DNA of 64,000 nucleotides from contig JAFSMW010000041.1 of NCBI GenBank assembly GCA_017447745.1, forward strand, positions 32,255 through 96,254, given 5' to 3'. Shown piece after piece: positions 8,647-20,941 of the stretch. The stretch's first letter is position 1. Each line of letters opens with the position of its first letter. Made by a program: the position numbers and the translations under genes. Below the pieces are notes generated by a model, which saw only the letters and a program-made list of their open reading frames with translations, had not been told where the DNA came from and made no database searches. The stretch is from Thermoguttaceae bacterium. GTDB taxonomy: Bacteria > Planctomycetota > Planctomycetia > Pirellulales > Thermoguttaceae.

Positions 8647-11600
8647 TTAATAACTCGTGCTGGAACCGGATGGAACGGAACCTTCAGTTTCTTCTCCAGT
8701 AACGTAGTTGAAAATACGAACGTTAGCAATGTAGGAGAACATCGGAACGCTGGTAATTCGGACGTAACGTCGGTCAGCGGAAACAACCGCCTGAGCCATG
8801 AGGTTTGTACCTGTCGGCAGGGTGATAATCTGCGGCTGGTATCCAACAGCGCCCTGACGGAAGTAAGGATTGTAATAACGTCCTTCTTCTGCCGCCTGAT
8901 CGGCGTTAACGAAACCATCGAGTTTTGCCATTGCGTTGGGATCAAACGCCTGAGCCAGTTGCTGAGCCAAAATCGCTCTGTTGACCTGATTGTTGACAGC
9001 ATTGGCAATAACCTGCTGAGATGCCGCCGTACGGCGACCGTCGTGCAGCGTGAACATCATGCCAGCAGCGTCGTCTTTGAGCTGAATGTAGCCAACCATG
9101 GGCTTTTTACCCTTAATGGAGTTCAGATCGTCAGCGTTGACGTGAGTAAAGAGTTCAACTTTGACTTTACCGCCGATGACGTTGCCCCAAAGCTTTTTAA
9201 TCGCCAGACGATAATCGCCGTTGAATCCCTTTGGGCAAACGTAGGTTTCGGACATCAACTTGTTATTTTTGCCAAGCTGTCCAGCATGAGCGTCGCCCAT
9301 GAAGAAACCGCCAGCCGGGGTTTGAATGTTTTTCATTGAGCAAACCGTTCCGCCGGGTTCTTCAACGGCAATGTCAATATCAGCCTGACCAGCCCAGGAA
9401 ACGCGAATGATGCAGTCGCGCTGTTTGGCTTTATTGATTTCTTCCTGGAATTCCTTGGCTTCCTGTTTCTTGTTTTCCGCCATCAGGTCTGAAACAACGC
9501 TGTTGGCGACGTCGTTGGCTTTGTCGTACAGATAGAGCTTGTCTTCCGACCACGCCAGTGAAAGGATGCCCAAAGACGCCCATTTTTTCGCTTCGCGATT
9601 GTTAATAATGGAAGCAATCGGCAGAGCTTTTTCGTATGGTTCCGCCATTTCCGGATTGTTCTTTGCAATTTCGTGCAGCACTTGCAGAGCTCTTTCATGC
9701 AGACCAATTCGTTGCATGTATGTGGCGATTAAAATCATCGTTTGAGCGTCGTCGCTGAATTCTACCGCCGACATGAGCGTACGTTCGTATTCAGACTGCG
9801 GACGTCCAGCGCAAAGCTGCGCCAGCGCCAAGGCTTCGTACATCCAGGGCTGAGTCTTTCCAGCCAGCATGGCGGACTTAAGCGCAACGATGATGTCATT
9901 GTACTTGTTTTCGTGCTTGTAGTGAAGCATTGTTCGGCGAACCAGACCGTCGTTGACGTCTTCGCGCTGGAAGTATTCTTTCCAGAATTCCTTTTTGTCA
10001 GCGTCAGCCGGAACAACGATCACGGAACCGTCAGGAGTGAGTTCCAGTTTAATTCCAACCGGTTTGGACAAATCGTCTTTCATATTGAACGCTTGGAAAT
10101 TTCCATTTTCCATCGCCTGTCTGGCTGCGTTCAAACGAAGTCTTTCAGCCGGGAGATTGAACTGACCGCCGCCGAAATTGTTATTGTTGCTTCCACCCGA
10201 ACCAGAGTTGCTCATGCTGGTTGTATTGTTGCCCATGCTGGTAAAGACGTTGCTCATATCAGGCATACGCGGTGGCAATACGAGGTCAGCAACGGGATAA
10301 ACTTTTGTAATGCACTTTTCTTTCGCTTTGGTGAGCGTTGTAATATAAAGACATTCGTTTTCGATAACGTATGACAGGCTGTGAGCGCTCAAAGCGATCT
10401 TCAAAGCCGCTTTAAGAGACATGCCGTTTCCATCAACGGAGAGTTTAACTTCTTCCAGATCGATCATTTCTTCTTTGAAAGCCGCTTCGTCAATCTGAAT
10501 GTTGATATGATGCTGATCGTGGATTTCCTGGATGGCTTCTTTCAAAGGACTTTCGGACAATTCAATGTTTGTCGCTTCTTTGAGAGCCTTCATGATCTGC
10601 TTTTCTTTTTCTCCCGCTTGAGCCAAGTCCATGGAGCTGTACTTTGCCCGACGGCTTGCCGTCAGACGCTGCCAGACGGTCGAATCCGGATAGGTAATCG
10701 GCGGTTCGTCCGGGAACGGAGTAGCGGATTTGTCGCTTTGATAAAGCGTATCGCAAACTTTGCGCTGCTTGAGCGAACGAAGCTGAACCTGCTTGACGTA
10801 ATTGTCGAGGTTGCGAGTCCACTGAATGCCAGCAATCGCAGTAGGCATACGGTTGTCTAAATCGCTCATGTCGTTAGACATGTCAACCATGATGTCCTGA
10901 GCTTGTTCGTATTTCTTTTCCTTGCAGGTGGATTCGAATCGTTTTCCCATCTGGTTCATTTTTTCCATTTGGCTCATCATCTGCTCAGCGAGAATCTTTC
11001 TGTCCTGAGCTTCAGCCATTCTTTTAGCCGCTTCAGCGTTTCTCTGAGCGTATTGATCGCCATATTGCTGAGCTTCGCGAATGGCGGCTTCGAGGTTTCG
11101 AACCAACGAATCTCGATCCGCCGCTTTGAGGTCTGCATTGCGTCGAACCGATTCACGCATGTTCTTCAGGTTTTGAATGGCCGCTTCCGGGTCAATTCTC
11201 AGCGTAGCGCGAGAGTCGTTGATTGTTCGGGTAACTTCGGCAACCTGTTGTTGCGTGATAGCTCCCATTGAACTGTCAGCCAAATTGAGCAGATTTGAAC
11301 TGTCAAGCAGGTCGAAATCAGTTGGTCCGTCGTCTCCCGTTACGTCTGCCTGACCATTGTTGTCTGCCATAAGCTTTTCGAGATTGTCAATATCGACGTT
11401 CTGCGGATCTAACGCTTTTAATTCGTTGACCAGGTTTTGAGCGTCCTGAATATCGCCGGTGTTGATAGCAGAATTAGCCAAACGAACCAATTCGTTAACG
11501 CGATCAATCTTGGCGTTTTCCGCTTTGTACATGTCGTCTTTGGAAACCAGTGGAACCAGACCGTTGGAACTATTAGCCATCGAAACAAGCTGTTTAATAT

Positions 11601-12555
11601 AGTCAAATTTTTCAGCGGTGTTATCAGGTTGAGCAGACCAAGACTGTGCGCCGTCTGTAGTATTGACGGTTAAATCGAGCGAAGCGTCTCCCTGATACGT
11701 TCCGACGATCATTGAATCGCGGTCAGTACGCAGCGGCGGGAAATCCATTGCCGGTTTGAACGAACCAGACCATTTGACGGTCGCCTGATCAGGCCAAATG
11801 ACTTCGGCTGAAGTCGCGCTGTCCATAGCGGCAACGGTGTCTTTGTTGGAATCTTCAGCGTCTTCCGAAGGAACGATTGCCATTCCACCCGTTTTCGCTG
11901 CCAGGCAGGAAAGAACGCGAGCGTCCGGATTGGGACCAATTTGTACGCTGTTTACCGGAAGCTTTTTGGTTGCCAAATCTTTGCAAATACCATCGAACTG
12001 AGCCGGAGTGAGCGTTTTGGCTCGGCTGGTTCCAGAACCGATAAACATAATCGAATTGTTACCGGCTGGGAAAGGCTGGCTGCTGGCAGTTTTCATGGCG
12101 GTTTCGATGTTCATGGCTCCCAAAGGAACTCGATCTTCCAAAGCCGTGAAGGCGTTATTGAATTCTTCGCTGTCAGGAGAAACAAAGCCTTGAGTTAACG
12201 GCGTGGAATCAACGTCGCTGGCAACAAGGCAAACCTTGTCTGTTGTCGGGTTAAGAGAACCGACAAACGATTTAATGGCGTCAAGCTGCTGTTGACGATA
12301 ATTTGCGGCAATTGAGGCGGAAGTGTCTGCAACAATAACGACATTGCGTTCAGCAACAGGCGTTTCGCTTGGGGTTGGAGAAACGCTCAAAGCAAAATAA
12401 GATTCTCCGGACGACGCGTCTTGAAATGTGTACAATTCTGCAGCCCCCGCGATATTGGAGGACTCAACCGGGTCATCTGCCAGAACAGTTGACGCGAATA
12501 ATGCGGACGCCATGACGGCGAGAATCGCAACTGGGTTAATTCGTTTAGTAAACAT
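8647..12555 (-). CDS. Large secreted VWA protein with STN-like and TPR-like regions
   Basis: 1302 aa. Signal peptide about 1-26 (ends STVLA). VWA domain about 70-250 with the metal motif DTSAS at 77-81. Residues ~450-600 are charged and helical, probably coiled coil. Residues ~664-742 resemble the short secretin/TonB (STN-like) domain common in planctomycete exoproteins (SPLKEAIQEI, then SLKAALKIAL, then LYITT). Residues ~875-1020 are helical repeats of TPR type, and ~1050-1200 form a beta-rich domain with alternating VSWAGQADIDIAVEEP. The protein should act in the periplasm or at the surface as a scaffold; I cannot name a specific function. It is the last gene of a probable four-gene minus-strand cluster with two coiled-coil proteins and a rhomboid protease. 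Confidence 0.75.
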   Translation of the reverse strand: MFTKRINPVAILAVMASALFASTVLADDPVESSNIAGAAELYTFQDASSGESYFALSVSPTPSETPVAERNVVIVADTSASIAANYRQQQLDAIKSFVGSLNPTTDKVCLVASDVDSTPLTQGFVSPDSEEFNNAFTALEDRVPLGAMNIETAMKTASSQPFPAGNNSIMFIGSGTSRAKTLTPAQFDGICKDLATKKLPVNSVQIGPNPDARVLSCLAAKTGGMAIVPSEDAEDSNKDTVAAMDSATSAEVIWPDQATVKWSGSFKPAMDFPPLRTDRDSMIVGTYQGDASLDLTVNTTDGAQSWSAQPDNTAEKFDYIKQLVSMANSSNGLVPLVSKDDMYKAENAKIDRVNELVRLANSAINTGDIQDAQNLVNELKALDPQNVDIDNLEKLMADNNGQADVTGDDGPTDFDLLDSSNLLNLADSSMGAITQQQVAEVTRTINDSRATLRIDPEAAIQNLKNMRESVRRNADLKAADRDSLVRNLEAAIREAQQYGDQYAQRNAEAAKRMAEAQDRKILAEQMMSQMEKMNQMGKRFESTCKEKKYEQAQDIMVDMSNDMSDLDNRMPTAIAGIQWTRNLDNYVKQVQLRSLKQRKVCDTLYQSDKSATPFPDEPPITYPDSTVWQRLTASRRAKYSSMDLAQAGEKEKQIMKALKEATNIELSESPLKEAIQEIHDQHHINIQIDEAAFKEEMIDLEEVKLSVDGNGMSLKAALKIALSAHSLSYVIENECLYITTLTKAKEKCITKVYPVADLVLPPRMPDMSNVFTSMGNNTTSMSNSGSGGSNNNNFGGGQFNLPAERLRLNAARQAMENGNFQAFNMKDDLSKPVGIKLELTPDGSVIVVPADADKKEFWKEYFQREDVNDGLVRRTMLHYKHENKYNDIIVALKSAMLAGKTQPWMYEALALAQLCAGRPQSEYERTLMSAVEFSDDAQTMILIATYMQRIGLHERALQVLHEIAKNNPEMAEPYEKALPIASIINNREAKKWASLGILSLAWSEDKLYLYDKANDVANSVVSDLMAENKKQEAKEFQEEINKAKQRDCIIRVSWAGQADIDIAVEEPGGTVCSMKNIQTPAGGFFMGDAHAGQLGKNNKLMSETYVCPKGFNGDYRLAIKKLWGNVIGGKVKVELFTHVNADDLNSIKGKKPMVGYIQLKDDAAGMMFTLHDGRRTAASQQVIANAVNNQVNRAILAQQLAQAFDPNAMAKLDGFVNADQAAEEGRYYNPYFRQGAVGYQPQIITLPTGTNLMAQAVVSADRRYVRITSVPMFSYIANVRIFNYVTGEETEGSVPSGSSTSY

Positions 12556-12684
12556 GTGTAATACTCCAAAGGGTAGTAGGAAAACGTCAATATAATTGAC
12601 GAACCTGATTATTTATTCAAAAAACTTTTAAAATCTGTTTTATTCTCCGGATGTGTTAAACGCTAAGTATTGAATTTCAATAAA

Positions 12685-14073
12685 TCAGTCGTTATTGTTT
12701 TGTTGATTGTTTTGGTCTTCCATATACAAACGGCTAACGGAACCGCCAGAGTAATTGCCCTTGGTATATGGAATCGGTTGTGTATCAACGCCGCCTTGGA
12801 CAACTGAGGCTCTGTTAGCACTAACGCCCATTTCCTGCAAGAGCTGTTCAAGGCTGATTTGCGGCGTATTAAATTCATAAGCGGCTTTGGTGAAGTTGGT
12901 AAACGTCATACGCACGTCTTCACTGGCGCTTTCGTCTGGTCTTTTACCAATAATGAGGAAGTTGGTTGTTTCTTCCAAACGTCGAATCTGTTTGCCTTCG
13001 TTTTGATAACCGTCAACAACGCCGCCGTTGGATTCCAGCAGTTTGACGAGTTTTTCAACGTCGTTAATGCCGTTGTTGTCCATATCAATAAAACCGGCAA
13101 TGGCAAAATGACGATCGCCAATAACCGGCGAATAAATCTTATCGCCCGGAAGAATCGGATTTGACGGAATGTCTGATGTTACAACGCATTCAGCAGAATG
13201 CGGCCCTGTTACCTGAGTAACATAAACGCTTCCCTTTTTCTTGCCGCTTTTCATGTCGGTTTCCGAATTGGAATAAACGGAAAATGAAGCGTTTAAAGGA
13301 AGATTGTCTGCGCTTCCCAAGTTAATCGTTGCCTTTCCCTGAGCGGCAGAAATATAAAGAATCTTTCCATTGGGAACTTCTGAAACCCTGGTGTTGTTTT
13401 TTGCAAGTTGCTGACGGGTTCTGATATTGCTTCCCATTTGGACTTTGATTTCTTCATTTGTTTTAGCCAAATCGTTATTGAGCTTTTTGATAATGGTGTC
13501 GTTTGACGTTCCAGCAGCCTTGACAAGCCTTTCCAAATCGCCTTTTTGTTTATTGAGATCAGCTTCAATTTCAGCCAAAACTTTGGAGTATCGGTTTTTG
13601 TCTTCCGTAAATACTTCTGAACTCTTTTTTACAGCGTCAAGGGAAACCGTGTTGTATTTTGTTCTGTTGTCGTTAAACGCTTTGAGGTCGTTGGCGTCTT
13701 GCTGGTTTGCGTCCAGAGTAAAGTTTTGAACCTGGATCTGATTGTACAGATAGGCGAGAACGCTCGAATATGACTGGTTGCTTTTGGCAAAGTTGGTTGC
13801 ATACTTTTCCATAACAGTTCTGTGCTCGTCAGCCAAATCCTGAACGGTCATCTTGGTTTCTTCGCCGGCAATTTTTTTCTTGTATTCATCCCGCTCGTTC
13901 TCCATTACCATAAGCTCGCCGTTTTTAATGACCTGCTGTTCTGACAGTTCTTGGAGATGCATTTCTGTTTCCATATTCATTTGATAGAATACGTAAAGCG
14001 TAACACCGAGCGAAACCGTAATCAAAAAGAATACGATTAATGCGAAATTCCACCAGAAAGTAGCTTTAAACAT
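12685..14073 (-). CDS. Membrane-anchored coiled-coil protein with a BRCT-like C-terminus (copy 2)
   Basis: 462 aa. One N-terminal membrane helix (about 10-32), a long Glu/Lys/Gln-rich coiled coil (about 35-230), a beta-rich domain (about 230-320) with the phrase ILPGDKIYSP, then an alpha/beta segment (about 320-430) starting HFAIAGFIDMD with a Gly-Gly turn (LLESNGGVV), a strand NFLIIGKRPDE and a final helix. It is a clear paralog of the gene just upstream (14136-15530): same order, same GDK and G-x-x-PDE motifs. The product is an inner-membrane protein with its bulk outside the cytoplasm. Function unknown. The 62-bp gap to the upstream gene suggests cotranscription. Confidence 0.7.
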   Translation of the reverse strand: MFKATFWWNFALIVFFLITVSLGVTLYVFYQMNMETEMHLQELSEQQVIKNGELMVMENERDEYKKKIAGEETKMTVQDLADEHRTVMEKYATNFAKSNQSYSSVLAYLYNQIQVQNFTLDANQQDANDLKAFNDNRTKYNTVSLDAVKKSSEVFTEDKNRYSKVLAEIEADLNKQKGDLERLVKAAGTSNDTIIKKLNNDLAKTNEEIKVQMGSNIRTRQQLAKNNTRVSEVPNGKILYISAAQGKATINLGSADNLPLNASFSVYSNSETDMKSGKKKGSVYVTQVTGPHSAECVVTSDIPSNPILPGDKIYSPVIGDRHFAIAGFIDMDNNGINDVEKLVKLLESNGGVVDGYQNEGKQIRRLEETTNFLIIGKRPDESASEDVRMTFTNFTKAAYEFNTPQISLEQLLQEMGVSANRASVVQGGVDTQPIPYTKGNYSGGSVSRLYMEDQNNQQNNND

Positions 14074-14135
14074 TTGGGTTTCTCCCTCAAACCATATATA
14101 ATATACTGTTTGTTTACATGAAAGTGATTAAATCG

Positions 14136-15530
14136 TTATCGCGGCATGACTCTGTTTCCGTTACGACTGCGGAAAGTATTGTCTTTTGAACGAGTAACGC
14201 CATAGGAAGGCTGGGAGTTTTGCGGCTCCGCGCCATTTGATCTGACTTGCGACAATTCTTTTGTTTCCAAACGACTCATTAAATTCTGAAGCGTTATGGC
14301 GGGAATGCTGTAACGTTTTGCCTGAGAAACAAAGTTTTTGAATGCTGCTGCTTCTGCGGGATTCTTGTCTTCATCCGGCGGAGTTCCGACTACGTAAAAC
14401 TGGGTTTCTGCAACGATTTTCCCGTGAGTGGTCGTTCCGTCGAGGTAAGCGTCGCAAACGTCTCCGTGTTGCTGAATATACGTCAAAATGCGGTCGATGT
14501 CGTTTTTGCCATCGCCGGTTACGTCGAGCGTTCCGCACAGAGCGTACCGAACGTGTTCGCCAGCAGTCCATCCTTTGGTGAAAATTTTATCTCCAGGCGT
14601 AATCGGATCGCTTGATGAAAACTCGTTGGCGTAACAAAGCGCCTGATTGCTGTTGACCTGGAACACCTGTAAGGTTCCTTTAGGACTGGTTGTGCTGGAG
14701 GTTGTATTGGCGGGATAAATGCTGAAAGTTTGCTGATCCCGAAGATTGTTAACCGACCCGAGGTTAATAATCGCAACTTTTGATGCGGGGTTATACGACA
14801 AAATCAAACCGTCTGGACGATTGACAGACTTGTTTGTTTTCGCCTTTGAAACGCGTTGCAAATCTTCCCGGACAATGTTGAGTTCCTTGATGCTGTCGTT
14901 AGCTTTAGCGATTTTGTCGTTAGCTTCGACGAACTGCTCTTCGTTGTCTCTGAAAATTTTATCCAGTTCTGCGTAAATCTCTGACTTGGCGTTATTGATT
15001 TTATCTCTTTGAGCAGAACTGGTATTGATAGCGGCAAGCAGCGTTTGCTGATCTTTTTTGGAGCTTTCAATAATTGAAAGAATATTTTTATGGTTGGTTT
15101 TCTCTTGGGAGAGGTTGTTAACCTTAAGCTCTTCCAGTTCTTTCTGACGTTGAGCCAGAGTTGCTTTTTGCTCCTGGATTTTATTGAACATTTTAGCGAT
15201 GATTTTGGAATAAACCCTTTCGCCTTCTTCCAGTTCAATTCCGGATGATGGACCGGCGTATTTTTCCATGTCTTTATCAATAAAGTCGAAAACGTAATCT
15301 CGACGCATGGATTCCGGACAACCGATAAGTTCTTTAAGCTGTTTAATTTCCTTTTGAACTCCAACGATGTCTTTTTCCTGTTGATTAAGCTTTTTGACAG
15401 CTTCCGGGATTTTGGCTTTATTTTCGTCCCATTGTTGATAAAGCATGTAAACTCCAACGCCCAAACCTATGGACGCCAGTACAAAAAATATAATAAATCC
15501 GATGGTTACTGCTTGCTTACGAAGCTTCAT
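14136..15530 (-). CDS. Membrane-anchored coiled-coil protein with a BRCT-like C-terminus (copy 1)
   Basis: 464 aa. N-terminal membrane helix about 9-31, coiled coil about 35-230, then a beta domain containing ITPGDKIFTKG, then the C-terminal alpha/beta domain: RYALCGTLDVTGDGKNDIDR, a helix, QHGDVCDAY, a strand FYVVGTPPDE and a helix ending in SRLE. The calcium-loop-like DVTGDGKND is matched by DMDNNGIND in the paralog downstream. The last ~45 residues are polar and Ser/Asn/Arg-rich. I do not recognise a named family. Its pairing with a paralog suggests a heteromeric or alternative envelope complex. The start is the first ATG after a spacer and follows a purine-rich GGAGA sequence. Confidence 0.7.
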   Translation of the reverse strand: MKLRKQAVTIGFIIFFVLASIGLGVGVYMLYQQWDENKAKIPEAVKKLNQQEKDIVGVQKEIKQLKELIGCPESMRRDYVFDFIDKDMEKYAGPSSGIELEEGERVYSKIIAKMFNKIQEQKATLAQRQKELEELKVNNLSQEKTNHKNILSIIESSKKDQQTLLAAINTSSAQRDKINNAKSEIYAELDKIFRDNEEQFVEANDKIAKANDSIKELNIVREDLQRVSKAKTNKSVNRPDGLILSYNPASKVAIINLGSVNNLRDQQTFSIYPANTTSSTTSPKGTLQVFQVNSNQALCYANEFSSSDPITPGDKIFTKGWTAGEHVRYALCGTLDVTGDGKNDIDRILTYIQQHGDVCDAYLDGTTTHGKIVAETQFYVVGTPPDEDKNPAEAAAFKNFVSQAKRYSIPAITLQNLMSRLETKELSQVRSNGAEPQNSQPSYGVTRSKDNTFRSRNGNRVMPR

Positions 15531-15741
15531 GGAGAGTCTCCTTTAGGTATAATGGTTAAAACTATCTATCTTAACATTATAATAGATAATTTATATTTTG
15601 CAACTCTTTTATAAGAATTTTTCAAAATACTTTTTTACCAATAATATATTAAGCTCTTTTTTATATTCTGTCAAGCAATTTTTATTGATTTCCTCAAAAA
15701 ACTCGCTTTTTTATGGGATAGTTACTACGAATGTAGGAATT

Positions 15742-16758
15742 TTAACGCTTTTTTCTCTGTAAAAGTTCACTGTAGGTCTGAAGCGTACGCTCTTCATCGT
15801 ACGTGAGGCTGTTTCTTCCAGTCTGAGAAATTTTCCGTAAAATTCGGTCAGCTTCGTCAGCCAGTTCCGCTTCCAGCCGCGCGTCTCTTTCTCTCTGAGC
15901 GTAGTTGTTGGAGTCTTCTATGAACGAGTTGTTGTTTTCAATGCGAGAACGAAACGTGAAATCATCCTCGTCATTTCTGTAGGACCCATCATTATGAAAA
16001 CGGACGCGGGGATCGGCTCTGAAGTGAAGCGCGGTTTGAAAATCGCCCATGAACAAGGCGCCCAGACGCGTCAGATTCCAGTTGAAGAAGAAATATAACG
16101 CTGCAAATGCCGCCGCGCCCAAGTGGACAGTGTACGCTACGTTGCCGCCCATGAGTCCTTTGCCAGTTATTGCGCCGTACATATCCTGACCGACCAAAAG
16201 CAACCCTAAAAGCCAAGCGGGGATTGGAATTGGCGGGAAGAGCAGAATAAGCGTAACTCTCGGGTACGTTAGAGAAAACAGAATAACTGTTGCAGTAACG
16301 CCGCCGGAAGCTCCCAACAGGCAAATTGGCAAATTGGATGAAAGATCGCCGTTCATCCAGGAGCAGAAAACCCAGAATATGTTTCCAAAAATGATGGAAG
16401 CAAGATAAAATCCGAGGAACTGCTTTGATCCGTATCGATCTTCAACGAATCGACCCAAAAAGAACAAACCGAGCATGTTTCCGATTAAATGCCAGGCGCT
16501 TTCGGAGGAATGAGCGAATCCGCAGGTAAGAAATTTCCAATACAGCCAGGGTTTGTAAATGTCCTGAAGATGTAGTGAGAGGATGTCGGTAATAGTTCCA
16601 GAAGTTACCATCATGCCATCCATGTATTTCGGCGGTGTGATAAAGGCGTTCGCCAGCCATAAAACGACATTCAGGATAATAATTATGGTTACGATTTTCA
16701 TCGGTTCCCGCTGTGCGGAGTAGGATTCTCGGTAGTAGTCTCGGTCTTGGTAGCCCAT
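15742..16758 (-). CDS. Rhomboid family intramembrane serine protease
   Basis: 338 aa with about six membrane helices between residues 20 and 230 and a ~100-aa charged cytoplasmic tail. The catalytic pair is visible: Ser in GASGG (near residue 150) and His in VHLGAAAFA (near 212). The HLIGN motif of the second helix, which helps stabilise the oxyanion, is also present (near 87-91). Rhomboids cut membrane proteins within or next to a transmembrane helix. The two single-helix proteins encoded immediately downstream are possible substrates; this is inference from position only. The tail has an Arg/Asp/Asn-rich stretch of unknown role. A pyrimidine-rich heptamer array lies about 45 nt before the start. 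Confidence 0.9.
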   Translation of the reverse strand: MGYQDRDYYRESYSAQREPMKIVTIIIILNVVLWLANAFITPPKYMDGMMVTSGTITDILSLHLQDIYKPWLYWKFLTCGFAHSSESAWHLIGNMLGLFFLGRFVEDRYGSKQFLGFYLASIIFGNIFWVFCSWMNGDLSSNLPICLLGASGGVTATVILFSLTYPRVTLILLFPPIPIPAWLLGLLLVGQDMYGAITGKGLMGGNVAYTVHLGAAAFAALYFFFNWNLTRLGALFMGDFQTALHFRADPRVRFHNDGSYRNDEDDFTFRSRIENNNSFIEDSNNYAQRERDARLEAELADEADRILRKISQTGRNSLTYDEERTLQTYSELLQRKKR

Positions 16759-16797
16759 AGTAGTATATTGATTATCAATTAAAGGAATTGGAAATAG

Positions 16798-16855
16798 TTA
16801 GGAGTTAGGAATGAGGAGTGAGGAGTTGAGTTCTCGCCACTCCTTACTCAATTAT
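16798..16855. repeat. GGAGTTAGGA/ACTCCTCACT heptamer array
   Basis: Purine-rich repeats (TTAGGAG, TGAGGAG) followed by a short complement (CACTCCTTACTCA), between the divergent rhomboid and UvrA-like genes. A similar array (CTCCTCACTCCTCACTCC) is at 44756-44778, next to the stop of the third PEP-CTERM gene. Confidence 0.6.
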
Positions 16856-16925
16856 ATATTATATCAAAATTGTGGGGATTGCAAGCGGACGCAAATTCGA
16901 TATAATAAAAAATGGAGAAAGTAAG

Positions 16926-19277
<2,352 letters not shown>

Positions 19278-19288
19278 AACTTTGTGAT

Positions 19289-19325
19289 AAAAAAAGAAAC
19301 GAGAGCTTTTCGCGCCCTCGTTTCT
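19289..19325 (-). terminator. Terminator of porin gene 1
   Basis: Stem AGAAACGAG/CTCGTTTCT (19295-19303 with 19317-19325). On the minus strand a run of seven T follows (19289-19295). Convergent with the uvrA-like gene, whose stop is about 15 nt away. Confidence 0.8.
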
Positions 19326-19355
19326 CGCTTAAATCTTCTAAAATCGCGCTTTTGA

Positions 19356-20744
19356 CTAGAACGTCAGCATGACGTCAAAGCCGATGGTAAACTGGTCGGG
19401 GCGTCCGTTGAGAGGCTGGTTCTTCCAAACGCCGGTTGCGCGGTCGTATCGCAGTTCTGGTCGAATGTACAGGTTTTGATTTCCTCCCGGATGCCAGTTC
19501 AAACCGAGGGTGAAGGAGGTAACTTCGGTATCTTGCGAGCTTCCACCAATATAATCTGTGTTTTTCAGCCACTCCGCTCTGAATCCGGCTTTCCAGCAGC
19601 TGTTAATCGTGTAATACAGATGTTCTCCCACTACGAGGACGCGAGTGCCGTTTTCGGAATAGGTCGCCTGACCGAAGTCTGTATAGTTCACAATTGTTAC
19701 AGATTCCAGGGACTTGTCAAGATAAACGTCTAAAATAGCGGTGTGGAGGGAGCCAACGCCTTTTGTGTGTCCCCAGTTATACGGTCCCCAAAAAGCAAAT
19801 ATGGCAGCCATGTCAGCCGTTCCCGCCTGAAACGAGTATTGGATAGACGCTGCCGGGTTCATGCGGTAGGTGAACGAGCCGGACGCCATGCCGTCGTTAA
19901 ATCTGCTGTTGTCGAATCCGTTGTTCCAGCCGTTGACCCAGCCGAGAGTAATGTCGAGGTTTTCAAATCCGTTGTATGTTGCTAAAACGCCGGTTTGGCT
20001 GACGGGCGACGCAGCGCAGGTCAAACCTTTCGTATAGAAAAATCTGCTCGGGGCGGTTGCGCCTTCGTAGCCCAACAGTCCGTAAAAATGACCGAGCTTG
20101 ACAGACCAGTTATTGATAGCGGCTTCCATATACAGCTGAGGCATGGCAAAGCCGTAGGAAGGACGATCGTATGCGCCTGTAGCCGGATTGTACATGTGAC
20201 CGGTGAACCAGTTCTGATCCAGACCGCGAGCGGAACGGAAAATCCTGGAATCTTCGCCGAACATAAAATCAACGCCAAAACCGAATGCGGCGCCGTAACC
20301 GCCAGTAAATGCTTTTTTGACTGCGGAAATATAAACAGCGTTGAGCGCCGGAGTTGTGTTATTCCAGGCGTCGACAAGACCGTTGCTTCGATCTCCGGCA
20401 AAGTTGGTATCGTATCCAGCGTTCACGTAGCCAGACCAGCAAATGTTTTCGCAAAGGGATTTTTTGAGGTTTCCCAGAGCAAATTCCAGACATCCCTGAG
20501 GTTGGCAAAGATTACTGCATAAAGGCTCTGCTGAGCAAGCCTCAGACTGGCAGCCCGTATTGCAATTTGCAGCGGAATCTGGCGCGGCGGCAGCGGCAGC
20601 CGGTTCGCAAGCTGTAGCAGCAGCGACAACCGGGTCGCATGCGGCAGAAACGCAACCTGACGCCGCAAATCCCTGACTCGTAAACAGGGCGGAAATGATT
20701 GCTAATTCAGCTAAGAGTGAACTTTTTCTCATGATAATACCCAT
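19356..20744 (-). CDS. BBP2-type outer-membrane porin, paralog 1
   Basis: 462 aa. Signal peptide within residues 1-28 (ends GFAAS). A Cys/Ala/Pro/Asp-rich segment about 30-85, then a short LKKSLCENICWSGYVNAG linker into a beta-barrel of the BBP2 (porin-2, OmpL-like) type that ends in DQFTIGFDVMLTF; the terminal Phe is the usual outer-membrane barrel signal. Conserved landmarks shared with the three paralogs downstream: FAGDRSNG, FGVDFMFGEDSRIFRS, YGFAMPQLYMEAAINNWSVKLGHFYG and GWVNGWNNGFDN. It likely forms a diffusion channel. It is the most diverged of the four: it lacks many of the Cys residues and the tandem Cys-x-x-Cys region. Start ambiguous: MGIIM at 20744 or the inner ATG at 20732; neither has a Shine-Dalgarno sequence. 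Confidence 0.85.
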   Translation of the reverse strand: MGIIMRKSSLLAELAIISALFTSQGFAASGCVSAACDPVVAAATACEPAAAAAAPDSAANCNTGCQSEACSAEPLCSNLCQPQGCLEFALGNLKKSLCENICWSGYVNAGYDTNFAGDRSNGLVDAWNNTTPALNAVYISAVKKAFTGGYGAAFGFGVDFMFGEDSRIFRSARGLDQNWFTGHMYNPATGAYDRPSYGFAMPQLYMEAAINNWSVKLGHFYGLLGYEGATAPSRFFYTKGLTCAASPVSQTGVLATYNGFENLDITLGWVNGWNNGFDNSRFNDGMASGSFTYRMNPAASIQYSFQAGTADMAAIFAFWGPYNWGHTKGVGSLHTAILDVYLDKSLESVTIVNYTDFGQATYSENGTRVLVVGEHLYYTINSCWKAGFRAEWLKNTDYIGGSSQDTEVTSFTLGLNWHPGGNQNLYIRPELRYDRATGVWKNQPLNGRPDQFTIGFDVMLTF

Positions 20745-20941
20745 TTACCATAAAAACATTGTATGTGCGACGCCTCTTATATCACGTATTGTTTTAAATC
20801 GGTTAAAGGTACAATTTTATAGATATTTTTGCGTTTAATTTCGGTTGTAACGATTGTAACGAATTTACCGGTTGGATAAAATGGATAAAATTAGAAATGG
20901 CGGATGTCAGATGAGTGGTAAGAAACCTGATAATAAAAGAC

